Positions 21,061 to 30,965 of a DNA stretch of 64,000 nucleotides are shown here, piece after piece. The notes below the pieces were generated by a model. That model ran no database searches. It had not been told where the DNA came from and saw only the letters and a list, made by a program, of their open reading frames with translations. Each line of letters begins with the position of its first letter. Position 1 is the stretch's first letter. Made by a program: the position numbers and the translations under genes. This DNA is from Schistocephalus solidus. Lineage: Eukaryota; Platyhelminthes; Cestoda; Diphyllobothriidea; Diphyllobothriidae. The stretch spans positions 1-64,000 of the forward strand of contig WEDG01004522.1 in NCBI GenBank assembly GCA_017591395.1. Direction: 5' to 3'.

Positions 21061-21298
21061 CCACACTTGGGATTGGGTATGACTGGTTGATGACGGCTTA
21101 TAAGCCAGAAATGGCAATTCTGTTCTCCCTTGTCTTTGTCGGTTCCAACATAACAGCATATGCTACATGTCGCTATGCGACTGTCTGCGAGGGCTCTATT
21201 GTGAGCTACAATGCACAACGGAAAATACATGCTCCTTAAGCAGATCGGTGAGCCGCACACTATCATCATATTCCCGATCTCAACCGACAAAACAACGA

Positions 21299-21366
21299 GC
21301 CCCTAGCTCAATGGTAGAGCGTTCGACTCAATTACCAAACGTCGCGTGTTCGAATCCCAGGTTGAC
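21299..21366 (+). other. tRNA-like block, unit 5
   Basis: GCCCCTAGCTCAATGG with GTTCGAATCCCAGG. Confidence 0.58.
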
Positions 21367-21462
21367 CACACTTGGGATTGGGTATCGGTGGCTGATGACG
21401 GCTAGTAAGTCAGAATTGGCCATTCTGGTCTCCCTAGTCTTTTTCGGTTCCCCCTAAACTGT

Positions 21463-21484
21463 TATATATATATATATATATATA
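21463..21484. repeat. (TA)n microsatellite
   Basis: About 11 TA repeats at the right border of the composite inserted in the CR1-like RT. Confidence 0.95.
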
Positions 21485-22270
21485 AGGAAGGGGATAGGAC
21501 CAGCAATGGAGCCCTGTGGAACACCACTCTCAACCGACATCTTGACTAATTGTTGATCGCCAAGACGGACAATCTGAGATCACCCAATCGATAAGTTTTT
21601 GATCCATTTCTAAAGCTTGCCACGTTATAATTGAGTTTGTATAGGAGCTGCTGGTTAATTACGCTATCGAAAGCATTCTTGAAGTGTATGTATGCTGCAT
21701 GCATCACATTTCTTTCATCTACCGCTCGGGTCCATCGTTCCAGACAGTAGAGCAAATTGTTTAAGTGTTATCTCCATCTGCGGGATCCGTGCTGCGCGTC
21801 AGAGAGAAGATTATGCCGCTCCAAAAACTGCATCTGTTCGCGTTTGATGATTTGCCTCATAATTTGCAACATATGGAGGTTAGACTTACCAGCCGGTAGG
21901 TATTTTCGGAAGCCCGGATGACACTTTTATGTATAAGGGAAATCCGCGCAGTCTTCCAATCGGGTAGCAATCTGCCTGTAGAGTGGGAGGCTTAGAAGTG
22001 TAGGCACTGGGGTTCTGCCAACTATACGGCCAACTCCTTCAACAACTTTGCCGGGATTATATCATGACCTGGTGATTTAATTTCTTCCAGCTTCAATAGT
22101 TCCTGCAGAACAATAGGTTCTGTGAGGGCCACCGGGTCTATTGTCGGGATCTCATTCAAACTATAGTTATAAGCCATTAGATCAGCTTCGCTCGTAAAAA
22201 CCGACTAAAAGAACCAAGATAGATGCTTAGCATTTTCCTCTTCCTTGCAAACTCGACACCTTAACCCATT
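21485..22270 (-). pseudogene. CR1-like RT, first half
   Basis: Minus-strand fragments in order: SEADLMAYNYSLNEIPTIDP, LEEIKSPGHDIIPAKLLKELA, LPDWKTARISLIHK, LVSLTSICC, FLERHNLLSDAQHGSR, LLYCLERWTRAV, YIHFKNAFDSVINQQLLYKL (palm, catalytic position altered) and SGVPQGSIAGPIPFL. They lie in three frames with stops (for example after KELAV). The text breaks off at PFLIY, exactly at the TA repeat, and resumes at 18580. Confidence 0.85.
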
Positions 22271-22334
22271 TTTAACAAAAGAATGGGGTCAGAAAAAGAA
22301 GAGGCAATCACCGGAACATGGTGTTTATTGGCCT

Positions 22335-22372
22335 GCCGTTTCGGATTTTCTCTCAAACCAATCATCAGAGAC
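22335..22372 (-). ncRNA. Hammerhead ribozyme in inverted left pLTR (cleavage site mutated)
   Basis: Minus strand: GUCU, CUGAUGA (22362-22368, intact), helix II GGUUU / AAAUCC, GAAA (22339-22342, intact), then GGC (22335-22337) where GUC is expected, and AGGC closing helix I. The NUH rule is broken, so it should not cleave. Confidence 0.65.
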
Positions 22373-22428
22373 AGTTCCAGGAAAGGGTACTTAGGGCACA
22401 AATTGCGCAGTTTTTATAGGGCTTGGTA

Positions 22429-23323
22429 TGGCGACGACATTTTCGTCATCATCGAACGGGATCAGATGCTAGCAAAGAATACCTCAATGGCGTCTTCCCG
22501 GACATCCAATTCCCGATGGAGGAAGAATAAAACGACCAGCTAACCTTCCTTGGTGTCGTCGTCTGTCGCAAAGATTGTGCTGGCCTTTAAAGTAATGTAT
22601 TCAGGAAAGCGAAAAATAGAACGTACGTACTGAGATTCAGCAGCAACCACCCAATCAGTCACAAACAAAGTTGCGTAAGGGCACTATATCAACGTGTTGC
22701 GACCCACTGCAGCGAACCAGAAGACAAGGTTGCCGAATTACAGAACCTTCAACGGGTATTCAGAGTAAATTTAACGGCAGTTGCATGCGCAACCAAGGCG
22801 AGAGACCGAACCGCACCAGCCCCAAATTTTGGCGAGCGCTATCGTACGTGAAGAACGTCTCCGAAGCCGTTAGCCGCCTTCTCACATCACATCACTTGGA
22901 GTTGGAGTTACACACCGACCAGATGCAAATATCAGGTGCCAAATAATGAGGCCAAAAGACCAGCTACCATGGCAAGAAACGTCTGGAGTTGTTTACCGAT
23001 TCTGGTGCAGTTGCGGACAAAGCAAATACGTCGGAGAACCTAGGAGACTACTCAGCATGTGAATGACCGAGCACGTGGCAAGAGTATTGAGAAAAGGCAC
23101 TAACTCTCAATTCGCAGCTCATGGGAAGGGACCCGGCCACACATTAAAGTTTAAAGAGGCCGAAATTCTCGCAAAGGCGGACAACTGCGGGACACGTGAA
23201 CTGCTTCACTCATGGTTCTCTGGCCCGCAGTCGACTAATAAGCGCAATGATCTCGCGACTCCATATTCTGTGTTACGATGTTATCTGGGCAAAATTGCTA
23301 GCCACGCAGAAAGGATGTGGTGA
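22429..23323 (+). pseudogene. Penelope family A RT end, connector and GIY-YIG nuclease (broken)
   Basis: The text starts with YGDDIFVIIERDQ (catalytic box intact), then FPDIQFPMEEE in another frame (22480-22540) and NHPISHKQ. It continues with CIRNQGERPNRTSPKFWRAL as read across stops and YVKNVSEAVSRLL. The nuclease follows: SGVVYRFWCSCGQSKYVGE, EHVARVLRKGTNSQFAAH, then ELLHSWFSGPQSTNKRND and TPYSVLR. Many frameshifts and stops are present. The frame upstream of YGDD runs into the inverted pLTR, so everything N-terminal of the catalytic box is missing. Confidence 0.8.
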
Positions 23324-23478
23324 TAGCGAGCCAAATCACTGAGTAATTATCACGCCGGGAATCGATGACGTTGATGAAATCACAGCAATTAACGACTCGT
23401 GTACGGATCAAAAAGCAACCATCGCATCAACTCCGATCTCCAGCGATGAACACGAGGACTGACAGAGATAGTAGGCCT

Positions 23479-23509
23479 GTGGTTGCCTGGCAACCACGCC
23501 CTATAAATA
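23479..23509 (+). promoter_or_regulatory. Perfect X-box-like palindrome plus TATA box in Penelope pLTR
   Basis: GTGGTTGCC-T-GGCAACCAC (23479-23497) is a perfect inverted repeat and fits the RFX-factor X-box consensus GTNRCC-N0-3-RGYAAC. TATAAATA follows at 23502-23509, and the hammerhead starts about 45 bp downstream. The arrangement is conserved in sequence at 8767-8795 and 10129-10157. Promoter function is inferred. Confidence 0.6.
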
Positions 23510-23547
23510 CTGCACGAATTGTGCCTCAAGTACACTTTTCTGCAGCT

Positions 23548-23590
23548 GTCTCTGATGATGGGTTCGAGAGAAAAGCCCAAACGTCATGGC
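23548..23590 (+). ncRNA. Hammerhead ribozyme in right pLTR (GAAA box mutated)
   Basis: CUGAUGA (23552-23558) is intact, helix II pairs UGGGUU with AAGCCCA, and ACGUC (23581-23585) provides minimal helix III and the GUC site. The G of the GAAA box reads C (CAAA, 23578-23581), so activity should be lost. Confidence 0.65.
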
Positions 23591-23643
23591 AATAAACACC
23601 ACATCCTAGTGATCGCCTCTTCTTCTGACCTTTTTCCTGGAAC

Positions 23644-24500
23644 TTGCCTGTTCGCCTCTATCAGCGAAGGGATGAGGTCTTTGTTTCGAGTGCATTGTCT
23701 AATGTAGGAGAGCTTCAGGTTTTCTGCTGCACCGTTTATCAAGCTACTCTCGAAATTTTTGCGGGCTTTATAAACGAGGCCTTTTATCCTGTTTCTCTGT
23801 GTCTTTTACTTTGTCAGCGATTCGACGGTCTTTTCACTTAGATAAGTTTCCAAAGCTTTTGCTTGTGGTTTACTCCACCCTTCAGTGTGGTCATTAGCCG
23901 CTGAGGTCTGTTGGTGACCTTTTCCTAATGAAGAGAGTAGCTGGTGATCAGTCCATTTAAAACGGCCTTAAATTCCAACCAATCCTCGAGAATACATCCG
24001 GTGAATGTTTCCTTCCAGTCTAAACGGCGCATATCAATTTTCATTTTGGCAAAGTCCCCAAGCGATATGCTGTAACTGACTGTGCTGCTTCGATCGGGGA
24101 AAGAAAGGAGTAAATATTCCCACTGTAGGATTACTTTGTCACTTTTGCCCAATGGGGGTAAAGAGTTCACAACATCGATGCTGTCAGGCGCTTTTGTCAA
24201 TACAAGATCCAAACAATTGGCTTGTTGCCCCTCGCGTTTTCAGGTTGGAGACAAAGTGTGTTGAGTTAGGAAGGATTTGTGTATTGCTTCTAGGCGGCGG
24301 TGATTGCATTATAATTCCGAGCCTGGTGCAGAGCTCAGATTACAATCGATATTCGGAGCGTTAAAATCGCCCATAATCATGACTTCAGATCGACTAGCAA
24401 ACGCTTCTAACGATGATCGTTTCTCGTTGGTCGGTAGACCGTCAGGATCTCAAGTGCTTGGGACCTTGCTTTGCATCGTCGCATCACAAGTAGCCGATAG
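23644..24500 (-). pseudogene. CR1-like endonuclease and linker (broken)
   Basis: Minus strand: EILTVYRPTNEKRSSLEAFAS, then EVMIMGDFNAPNID (metal-binding GDFN present), and after a frame change NCLDLVLTKAPDSIDVV followed by PLGKSDKVILQWEYLL, where the catalytic SDH reads SDK. Downstream linker text includes FESSLINGAAENLKLSYIRQ and NKDLIPSLIEANRQ, reaching the Penelope insertion. The upstream end fades at about 24500-24520. Confidence 0.8.
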
Positions 24501-24520
24501 AGTTTACAGCGTATGCAAAC

Positions 24521-26104
24521 AGAACGAGCAGGGAAATAATAATTTACTTTAAATACGACCAGTGACAAAGCTGTAAATGAATGACATAGTTACTAAATAT
24601 GCAAGTGAATTATCAGCCTCCTTGAATGGACTTTGATAGGATTTATATTTTAGTCAAAGCGTTGTTTGGCCAGTCTTCAAAACAGGATGTGAGGTACCTA
24701 CTGTACGGCAAGGTAGGTAAACGTAAAAATAGACTTTATGACACCCTTGAAACAAGTTTAATGCTAGAAGTGCACGTAGGCCCAGAATCGCTAAACGTAT
24801 TGTATAAGCGTTCCGTACATTTGCGTTAGAAGACGCTGGCCAACAAGGATGAAATATTGAAAATAGGTGGTTATTTTATCCGCGTGAATCCAGGAATTTA
24901 ATTATTTTTGACACAGAAGGAGGGAAGAATTGATATTTCGTTAAAAAGTATCTCCCAAATTCTTAGAAAGCTTCGCATATTGTGGTACCTCAAAGCACGA
25001 TTAACTCAAGATCTATGGTAGTGGTTATTCATTATCCCTAGGGAACTCTACCCCGGCAGCAGGTCGCTGCAGCCCCTGCCGTCATTTTCCTGCGAGGGCT
25101 TGATGTCTGGCGACAGAAACCTCCAGTCATATATTACGCAGCCTGCATGAGTTCGTATTTTAGGTTTCTGAACTGACCAATCCGAAGAGTCAAGGGTTCA
25201 AACAGCACATTTCCTCTTCACGCATTAAACCATTGACTGACCATGCTCACATTCAGTAATGCTGGAGATGTTTTTTAACGCGAAACACGTGCTCGTAACA
25301 ATCAAAAATGAATAGATTTCAACCAGGAGAACAGTATTTAGCTAATACAGTTTGGTTTATTGTCCAAATAGACTATCAAGTTTGGTAAATTGACAAAATG
25401 GATTCCCATAATCTCAGAAAGAAGCATAGTATACCTTTATCCATCAAAAACTGACCAGATAACAGCAAATATTGTGGAAGCCAAGTATGGCCATTTTCCT
25501 TTGAATTGCGTTAGGGATAACGGGTGCTCCAAACGGTTCTGATCTTTTACGATGAAAAGTGGGAAACGTAGTTAAAGATGCATCAATATCACATTAAGCT
25601 TTTGGGAAAGTTTAGAATTTTGAAATAGGAATTTCAGGTATTTGAAATTCGTTGTTCATTAGAATGACTACAGATGCACTCTCGCCAGACTCTACAGGGT
25701 GCAAGCGCTGGATCTGCCAATCTTCTGTACATTAGTGTTTTCCTTATATTTTTGACAAAAAAGACTTTAAACCACGAGCAGACCCCTTTTGTTGGTGCTC
25801 AATAAAAGAGTATGGAGTAGGAAATGCGGATACGAGTTCGGATTTTCAAAGCAAAAAGGCTAGGCAAAAAACACGAATTTCTCTTTGGTTTCCTGACTCG
25901 GCCTTGCCGTGGACAATTTCTAGCTAGGAGAGCGCTTTGCTATCCTTTACACAATTTTGCCTTTGTAAAAGTCAAGTCCCCTTCGGATGACCGCGATAGT
26001 TTGTTCTTAAAAGTGAAATGAAACCCTAGGTTATGGACACAGTGACAACGGGTATATAGGACCAGGTGTTGTACGCTACAATGAGATTCTTTCGGTCAAA
26101 GTGA
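24521..26104. other. No gene recognised
   Basis: AT-rich sequence with ORFs under 70 codons and no motif I recognise. It may include more of the CR1-like element's 5' region, but I cannot show it. Confidence 0.5.
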
Positions 26105-26500
26105 AAATAACGACGGTTTGATCGTCGTAGTTTCGACAATGTTCACCGTGTGCCCCACGACATGGCAGTGCAGGGACGGTGACGTGTGCTGTATTATATT
26201 GAGAGCAAAATTGCTATGCATCTACCTCAGTCTCTGTTCCACCCCCCCCCCCCCCCCCACCGGAACCCGATGTCCAGACAGCATGATCTAGCTCCTTGAC
26301 CCTCACTACAGGCTTACCAAAACCTGTGGCTAAGAATGAGCCATCGCCGCATGACACCTAGTCCACTGGTCAGCCACTCAACACACAACACACACTGGGC
26401 TGACGGCGTGATCGGATATAAAGCGTCAGTTAGCAGCCTTCCAAGCCACGAATTTTAGTAAGCCGTAATAATCTCAGGCTCGGATAACGCCTGCCGCAGA
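26105..26500 (-). repeat. 3' tail of LINE copy 4
   Basis: Matches the ends of the tails at 5868 and 60625 (AGTTTCGACAATGTTCACCG, then GCAGGGACGG). The hairpin is decayed to CACGAATTTTAGTAAGCCGTA. Confidence 0.7.
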
Positions 26501-26801
26501 AGAAGCCGAGTTTAGTTCTGCCCTGTCGATGAGAGGTGCTAGTTTAAACCATGTTTTGTGTGGTGTTGCGTGTGACCATGTGTGATGCAGAGGCTCATGA
26601 GGAGAGAGGTAAAAATGTGGTATATCTGGCGTTGTTCTTCCGCACCTTTTCATGGAAATGCATGTGGTCTAGTAGGCCATTCAGTGTATGAATTTACGTT
26701 TACAGTGCAGACATTTGAGTCAGGTACATCGGGTGTATGTTGGTGCTCCTGGCAATGGTTCGCCGAGCTCTGTGTGATGTATTTGCAAGTGACCGAGCAG
26801 G

Positions 26802-27560
26802 TCAATGCGTGATGTGCACGTGTTGTTTCAGTGAGGGCAGAATAGGTCGGAAGTGCTGAGTCGTTGGGGTTGTGCTGCTATTACTAGTGGTCGTGCTCAT
26901 GGGAGAGCTGGGGATAGGAGTGTTGAGGGGTCTGCAATATGTGTTGGGTGTGTGGGCATCGCGGTGAATTTCGCTGTCATGAATCCGCATGTGACCGAAT
27001 AGACGCATTTGGTGAATCAATGCGCGAGGGCAGTGAAGGCGTTGATCTCTGCTGCGTGTTGTTGCTCCAGGCACTTGTTCACCTCTGTGCGATGGATTCG
27101 CAAGTTACCGACAAGGCCGATGCGTGAGGTGAAGGTGCGATCGCGATGAGGACAAGTTAGAACCGAGTCCCCATCGATGATAATGGAGGTGGTGGTGGTG
27201 GAGGTAACAGTTGCCGTGTAGTAGAAAGTGGTCTCTTCGGTGGTGGAGTGGAGAAGTGGTGCCAGTGGTGATCGTCGCTGTAATCGACGTCGGGGTTGCA
27301 GGAGGGAGGATGGTGCCGGTGATCGAATGCTGCGTGGCATCGGAAGTTTGATCACCGGTGGTGAGAGTAGTCATCAGCGTGATGTTCGAAGAAAGGTTGG
27401 CAGAGGTTGAGGTTGTCGGATTGTTGTTGCATTGTGTTTGAAGATGTCTGAGCAAGCTGATTCGCTTGCGGAAGTTGCATTGACAGTGTGGGCATGCTGG
27501 GAGGGCTTGGCCATTGGTGGTGTTGATCTGGGGTGCTTTTGACATGCATGCCGCCATTTT
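26802..27560 (-). pseudogene. Zinc fingers of LINE copy 4 (broken)
   Basis: Finger 1 reads CPHCQCNFRKRISLLRHLQTQC (27400-27500), finger 2 CPHRDRTFTSRIGLVGNLRIH with a Cys to Arg change, finger 3 FGHMRIHDSEIHRD with its first Cys pair partly lost. Fingers 4 and 5 continue in poor condition. The pieces are spread over three frames. Confidence 0.78.
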
Positions 27561-27569
27561 TGACTTAGC

Positions 27570-29964
27570 AGCGGCGATCCAATTAGTTTCGTCGACTGTT
27601 GCGCCAGTCTTCACTGCTCTTCTCCAGACTGGACTATCCTGGACGAGGTCCCCCCAGGTCACCGGGTTCATTAGCAGTCGCTTCAGACAGTTCTTCAAAG
27701 TGTCCTTGTAGCCTCATTGTTGTCGTCACTGTCTGCGAGCACATGTGGTGACATCTCCGTGGAAAAGTCGTTTGGGTAGTCGCCCGTCGTCCATTCTCAC
27801 CAGGTGGCTGTTCCATCGCAGTGGCACTTGCCTCAGCATGGTTGGGATGGCAAGGATGCCAGTCCACTCCAGTACTTCGGTGTCTGTGGTCCTATCTTGC
27901 AGTCTCAAATTCAGTATTCTACGGAAGCAGTTAAGATGGACGTGATTCATATCACTTGCTTGGTTCGAGTAGGCGGTCCACATCTCGGCTCCATACAGGA
28001 ATGTTGTCAAGATTATGTCCTTGTAAATCTTGAGTTTGTTGTTCGGTTGAAGGCCGTGGCGATTACGCACAAAGGCTTGCAGCTGCCCAACGAATTGGCC
28101 AAAGACCCGTTGAGCAACCTCATCGTTGATTCTCGTGTTGCTTGACAGCGTGCTTCCCAGGCAGGCGATGTTATCCACAGTTTTCAGTTGGGTGCCGTTT
28201 ACATTGACTCGGGGTCACTGTATTTACATTGAATGGCGGTTGGTGCATGACCAACGTTTTTCCCCTGTTGATTATTATGCTGAAATGGGTGCAGCCGGCG
28301 GTGAAGAGGTCCATGCTCCTTTGCAAGTCGTCTTCTGTCACCGTGTTGAGGCCGTAGTCATCCGCGAAGAGAAGGTCGTGGACTGTATTCGTAGAAAGAC
28401 GCACTAAGCCTGCATACGTCGAATATTGAGAATGTATCAGTATCAGTATATTTGCGGGAGATGGAGGTGAGTCACCTTTGAATTCCCTATTTGAACATGC
28501 AAGTTGTGGTATCAAAAAAATAGTATCCCGATATGTTTGCGAGGCCAATTGATATGAATCAACTGGCTGAAACATAGTTGAAAAAGAGCAGACAGTGAAA
28601 AAAAAATCCCAGTGATATTTAGGAGAAAAATACTGTCGCCCTTGGGGACGGGGTCCAACGGGGGGCATCGCGGAGGTCACATGAATCAGCACCGAAATGC
28701 GGAAGGTGCAGCCAGATGCTCCCTTGCTGATTGCAGAGTCCTTTGCGTGATTTCAAAGGCGGAGATATCCGCCCAGATCATCCTCGGTCCGTTGCAGTTA
28801 AAACCAAGGGAGAACGTTCATACACCGCATAGACGATGGCCGCCAGGTCCAGCTGATGCGAACACTCACGGTGTCACCAAGGTGTGCACATAATTAAGCA
28901 GCGAAGATCTCGGGGACCTCAGCATGGGAATTATGGGAGAGTGCAAGCCCTCGAACGAAAATAACAAACATAAACATACACAAACATGTACAAAACATCT
29001 GTTTACGATGAGAATCCCAGGGGGCTCATTACGGTAGGCGTCCATCAGCATGGCCGAGAACATGAAACTGAACGAGGTGGGGCTTGTACGCAGGCCTGTT
29101 TCCATCCATTGGTTTCTGCAACTGCCTCTGAGATGGCTCCATGGTGCGTGCCGCGCGTCATCATGTCATCTCGGCACAGTCAAATTTCTGCACGATTTTC
29201 CACATCCTTCGCGATCTACGAAGGTCTTGTAGAGGTGAGTTGACATCTGGCACTTCTCTTGTAGCTGGCGAGTGGCGAAAATAATGTCAGTGGTGCCGCG
29301 ATGATGGTGGCAGACACACTGACTTTCCAACAGGAGTTCGTGTTCCAAATGGTTGTTGACACGATTGAGGAGAACAAGGGCGAAGATTTTCCTGGCAATG
29401 TTGAAGAGCAAGATTCCTCTCTGATAGTCACTGAGTTAGCAGTTCCGGTTTTTTTATAGAGAGGATGCAATCCTGGGGGACTTATCCTTTGTGCCAAATC
29501 CCCTGGAAGAGCGCTGTGAAGTTATTCATAATAAGGGGGCCACCGCACTTGTGAGTCTAAGTAGGGATCCTGTCTACTCAGGGTGCTTTCCCACTGAAGA
29601 GTTGCTGCACGGCCATGATGGTTTCCTGGAGGGAGGGCAGGAGATCGAAGTTGGCGTTGGTCTCCACTTGAGGCAGTCGGTCGATGGCGGCACCGGAGGT
29701 GGTTGAGAGGCGGTTGGAGACGCTTTTTAACTGCTCGGCCCAGCGCTTCAGAATTTGCGTCTTCTCAGTTATTAGGGTAGATCCTTCAGTGCTGAAAAGA
29801 GGAGAGGTTCCTTTGGCTGTGAGATCATATACAACCTTGATTACAGTGAATATGTTCTTCCATTCGTTGTTGTGCACGTTCCCTTGGATCTCCTCGGTCT
29901 TGCAAGTCATCTGGGTGTCCTGCACAAGGTGACGACTTCGGTAGAAGAAGAGAATCGGATTCAC
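27570..29964 (-). pseudogene. RT of LINE copy 4 with insertion
   Basis: N-terminal part (29964-29578): EEIQGNVHNNEWKNIF, LITEKTQILKRWAEQL and QQLFSGKAP. Middle (29411-29166): LFNIARKIFALVLLNRVNNHLE, RGTTDIIFATRQLQEKC and LYKTFVD, after which the LTKAFDTVN block is deleted (text goes straight to REGCGKS). Catalytic box LLFADDYGLN is present (near 28360). C-terminal part (28178-27726): LGSTLSSNTRINDEVAQR and FLYGAEMWTAYSNQ. The insertion at about 28437-29008 lies between the palm blocks. Confidence 0.82.
28437..29008 (-). mobile_element. Unidentified ~570 bp insertion in LINE copy 4
   Basis: The LINE text stops after the block at 28420-28436 and resumes at about 29008 with GAATCCCAGGGGGCTCATTACGG, which matches the other copies. 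The insert reads best on the minus strand as a short retroposon: its 3' end shows repeated ACTGAT units (plus strand TATCAGTATCAGTATA, 28436-28451). No coding sequence or tRNA-like block is visible in it. Confidence 0.55.
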
Positions 29965-29984
29965 TCGAGCAGTCCGTAAGATAC

Positions 29985-30545
29985 CCCGGAGGGTACGGTG
30001 GAGGGGGGGGGGTGGTGGGGATGCGGGTTGTTGCTATTTTTTATGTTTTTGACCGCGTATTTTGCAGCCTACGAGCCATGGTCTGCGGTAGAAGTCATGA
30101 AACCCAGCATTTTTAGGGCAATTTTTCCAGCCGTATCCCTCCACGAGGGAATAAGCAGTGCTGTCCCTAAATAGGGATGTCCAGTCGTCCCAGGCGGCTG
30201 CCGAAATTGACTATGGGTCACGGATTGGTTTAGTGAAAGAACCATCCGGTTGGCTAGGCCGCTGCATGATTGCATGTCACGCGCGCCGTAGGACATTTCA
30301 ACCGCTGGGGAAAGACGGGGGGCGAGAGGGGAGGATGGGTAGGGGGTTGTCATGCCGGGCATGAGCAAACATAATAACGGAGACCCTCGCCTGGTTTAGC
30401 TCCCCAATGAAAGTGGTTATCGGAGTGTGACCATTGGGCAGATTCCAGCTTTGAGGAGCCAGAGTTTAGATTTGGGTACCAATGAAGGGCCGCCACTAAA
30501 GCGTTCAACACCTGCAATTACGTTGGGGAAACTAGGTGAAAATTG
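29985..30545 (-). promoter_or_regulatory. 5'UTR/promoter region of LINE copy 4
   Basis: On the minus strand it shares GCTAAACCAGGCGAGGGTCTCC, GGGACAGCACTGCTT and AAAATACGCGGTC with the 5' region of copy 5. LINE promoters usually lie in this region; promoter activity is inferred. Confidence 0.6.
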
Positions 30546-30789
30546 CAGACCTGCCTGCAGGATCCCAAATCAGCAGCTTGGAGGCGAGACCCAAACTCCC
30601 AGCTTGCAACTCAAGTTGGAGAACTATGTCATACTTTCGATCTTCAGGGAGCAACCATCATAGGCCCGGAGAATCCAAGTTCGGAACGGCTAAGGTAAAG
30701 ACGACTTAGATGGCCACCTAATCAGGACACGAAGTAGAAAAGCCCCGCCAACGCAAAAAGGGGGTCTTATGTTAAATTTCAGGAGTATT

Positions 30790-30965
30790 AAATATTTCCG
30801 TGCCCTAACCCTAACATAAAACTGGACTGAAACCTATCCCTGTCCTAAACCTAAACCCTACAGTTGACGCGAACCCAAGCCTTCACCCTTTATATAATCC
30901 TGACTCTAACCGCAGGACCCTAACCCAAACCTTAACTCTAACGTTCACACAAATCCTAAACCTAG
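30790..30965. repeat. Degenerate CCCTAA-like (telomere-type) repeats
   Basis: CCCTAACCCTAACATAA (30797-30813) is followed by spaced variants such as CCTAAACCTAAACCCTA and ACCCTAACCCAAACC. TTAGGG is the usual animal telomere repeat, read here on the other strand. The block is too decayed and mixed to be a telomere. Confidence 0.6.

Larger units (their letters stand above)
19978..21460. repeat. Tandem array of ~304 bp tRNA-like units with an inversion
   Basis: Each unit has a tRNA-like block with TAGCTCAATGGTAGAGC (box A-like, D-arm stem GCTC/GAGC) and GGTTCGAATCCCAG (box B), then about 230 bp of unrelated body (ATTGGGTATGACTGG, TTGTCTTTGTCGGTTCCACC, GCTCTAGTGTGAGCTCC). Plus-strand units start at 20690, 20995 and 21299 (305 and 304 bp apart). 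To the left of 20541 the units are on the minus strand (starts at about 20311 and 20007). The array is thus an imperfect large inverted repeat with its centre at 20541. Confidence 0.88.
22284..23643 (+). mobile_element. Penelope-like element, family A, with inverted terminal pLTRs
   Basis: The left pLTR fragment (22284-22428) is inverted relative to the right one (about 23460-23643): AAGAGGCAATCACCGGAAC on the left against the complement of GATCGCCTCTTCTTC on the right. Between them lies a plus-strand coding remnant from the RT catalytic box to the end of the GIY-YIG nuclease. Inverted terminal repeats are a known PLE arrangement. The copy interrupts the CR1-like LINE between its endonuclease and RT, so it is younger than that LINE. 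Confidence 0.8.
17497..24520 (-). mobile_element. CR1-like LINE with two nested insertions
   Basis: Minus-strand pieces in order: endonuclease (about 24500-23644), RT first part (22270-21485), RT second part with C-terminal domain (18580-17666), 3'UTR and 3' end (to 17497), where TTAATAAAACT is followed by a (GAACT)3-type repeat. The first gap is a Penelope copy (22284-23643), the second a (TA)n-flanked composite (18581-21484). Joining the pieces restores RT order from EN to the NxLRGHPLKL-type C-terminal domain of CR1/jockey RTs. Confidence 0.85.
26105..30545 (-). mobile_element. Zinc-finger LINE copy 4, endonuclease deleted
   Basis: Minus-strand order: 5'UTR (about 30510-29985, related to 31090-31520), RT (29964-27726, split by a ~570 bp insertion), fingers (27560-26802) and a single tail module (26500-26105). 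The 5'UTR is joined directly to RT-linker codons near 29960, so the endonuclease is missing. A run of 15 C residues (26244-26258) has expanded inside the tail. Confidence 0.82.

Noticed and set aside
20690..21366. Functional tRNA genes
   Set aside because: Box A and B are good, but acceptor and anticodon stems do not pair and each block sits in a long repeated unit.
30790..30965. A true telomere or chromosome end
   Set aside because: Only one short exact CCCTAACCCTAA stretch, with mixed decayed variants, and flanked by LINEs on both sides.
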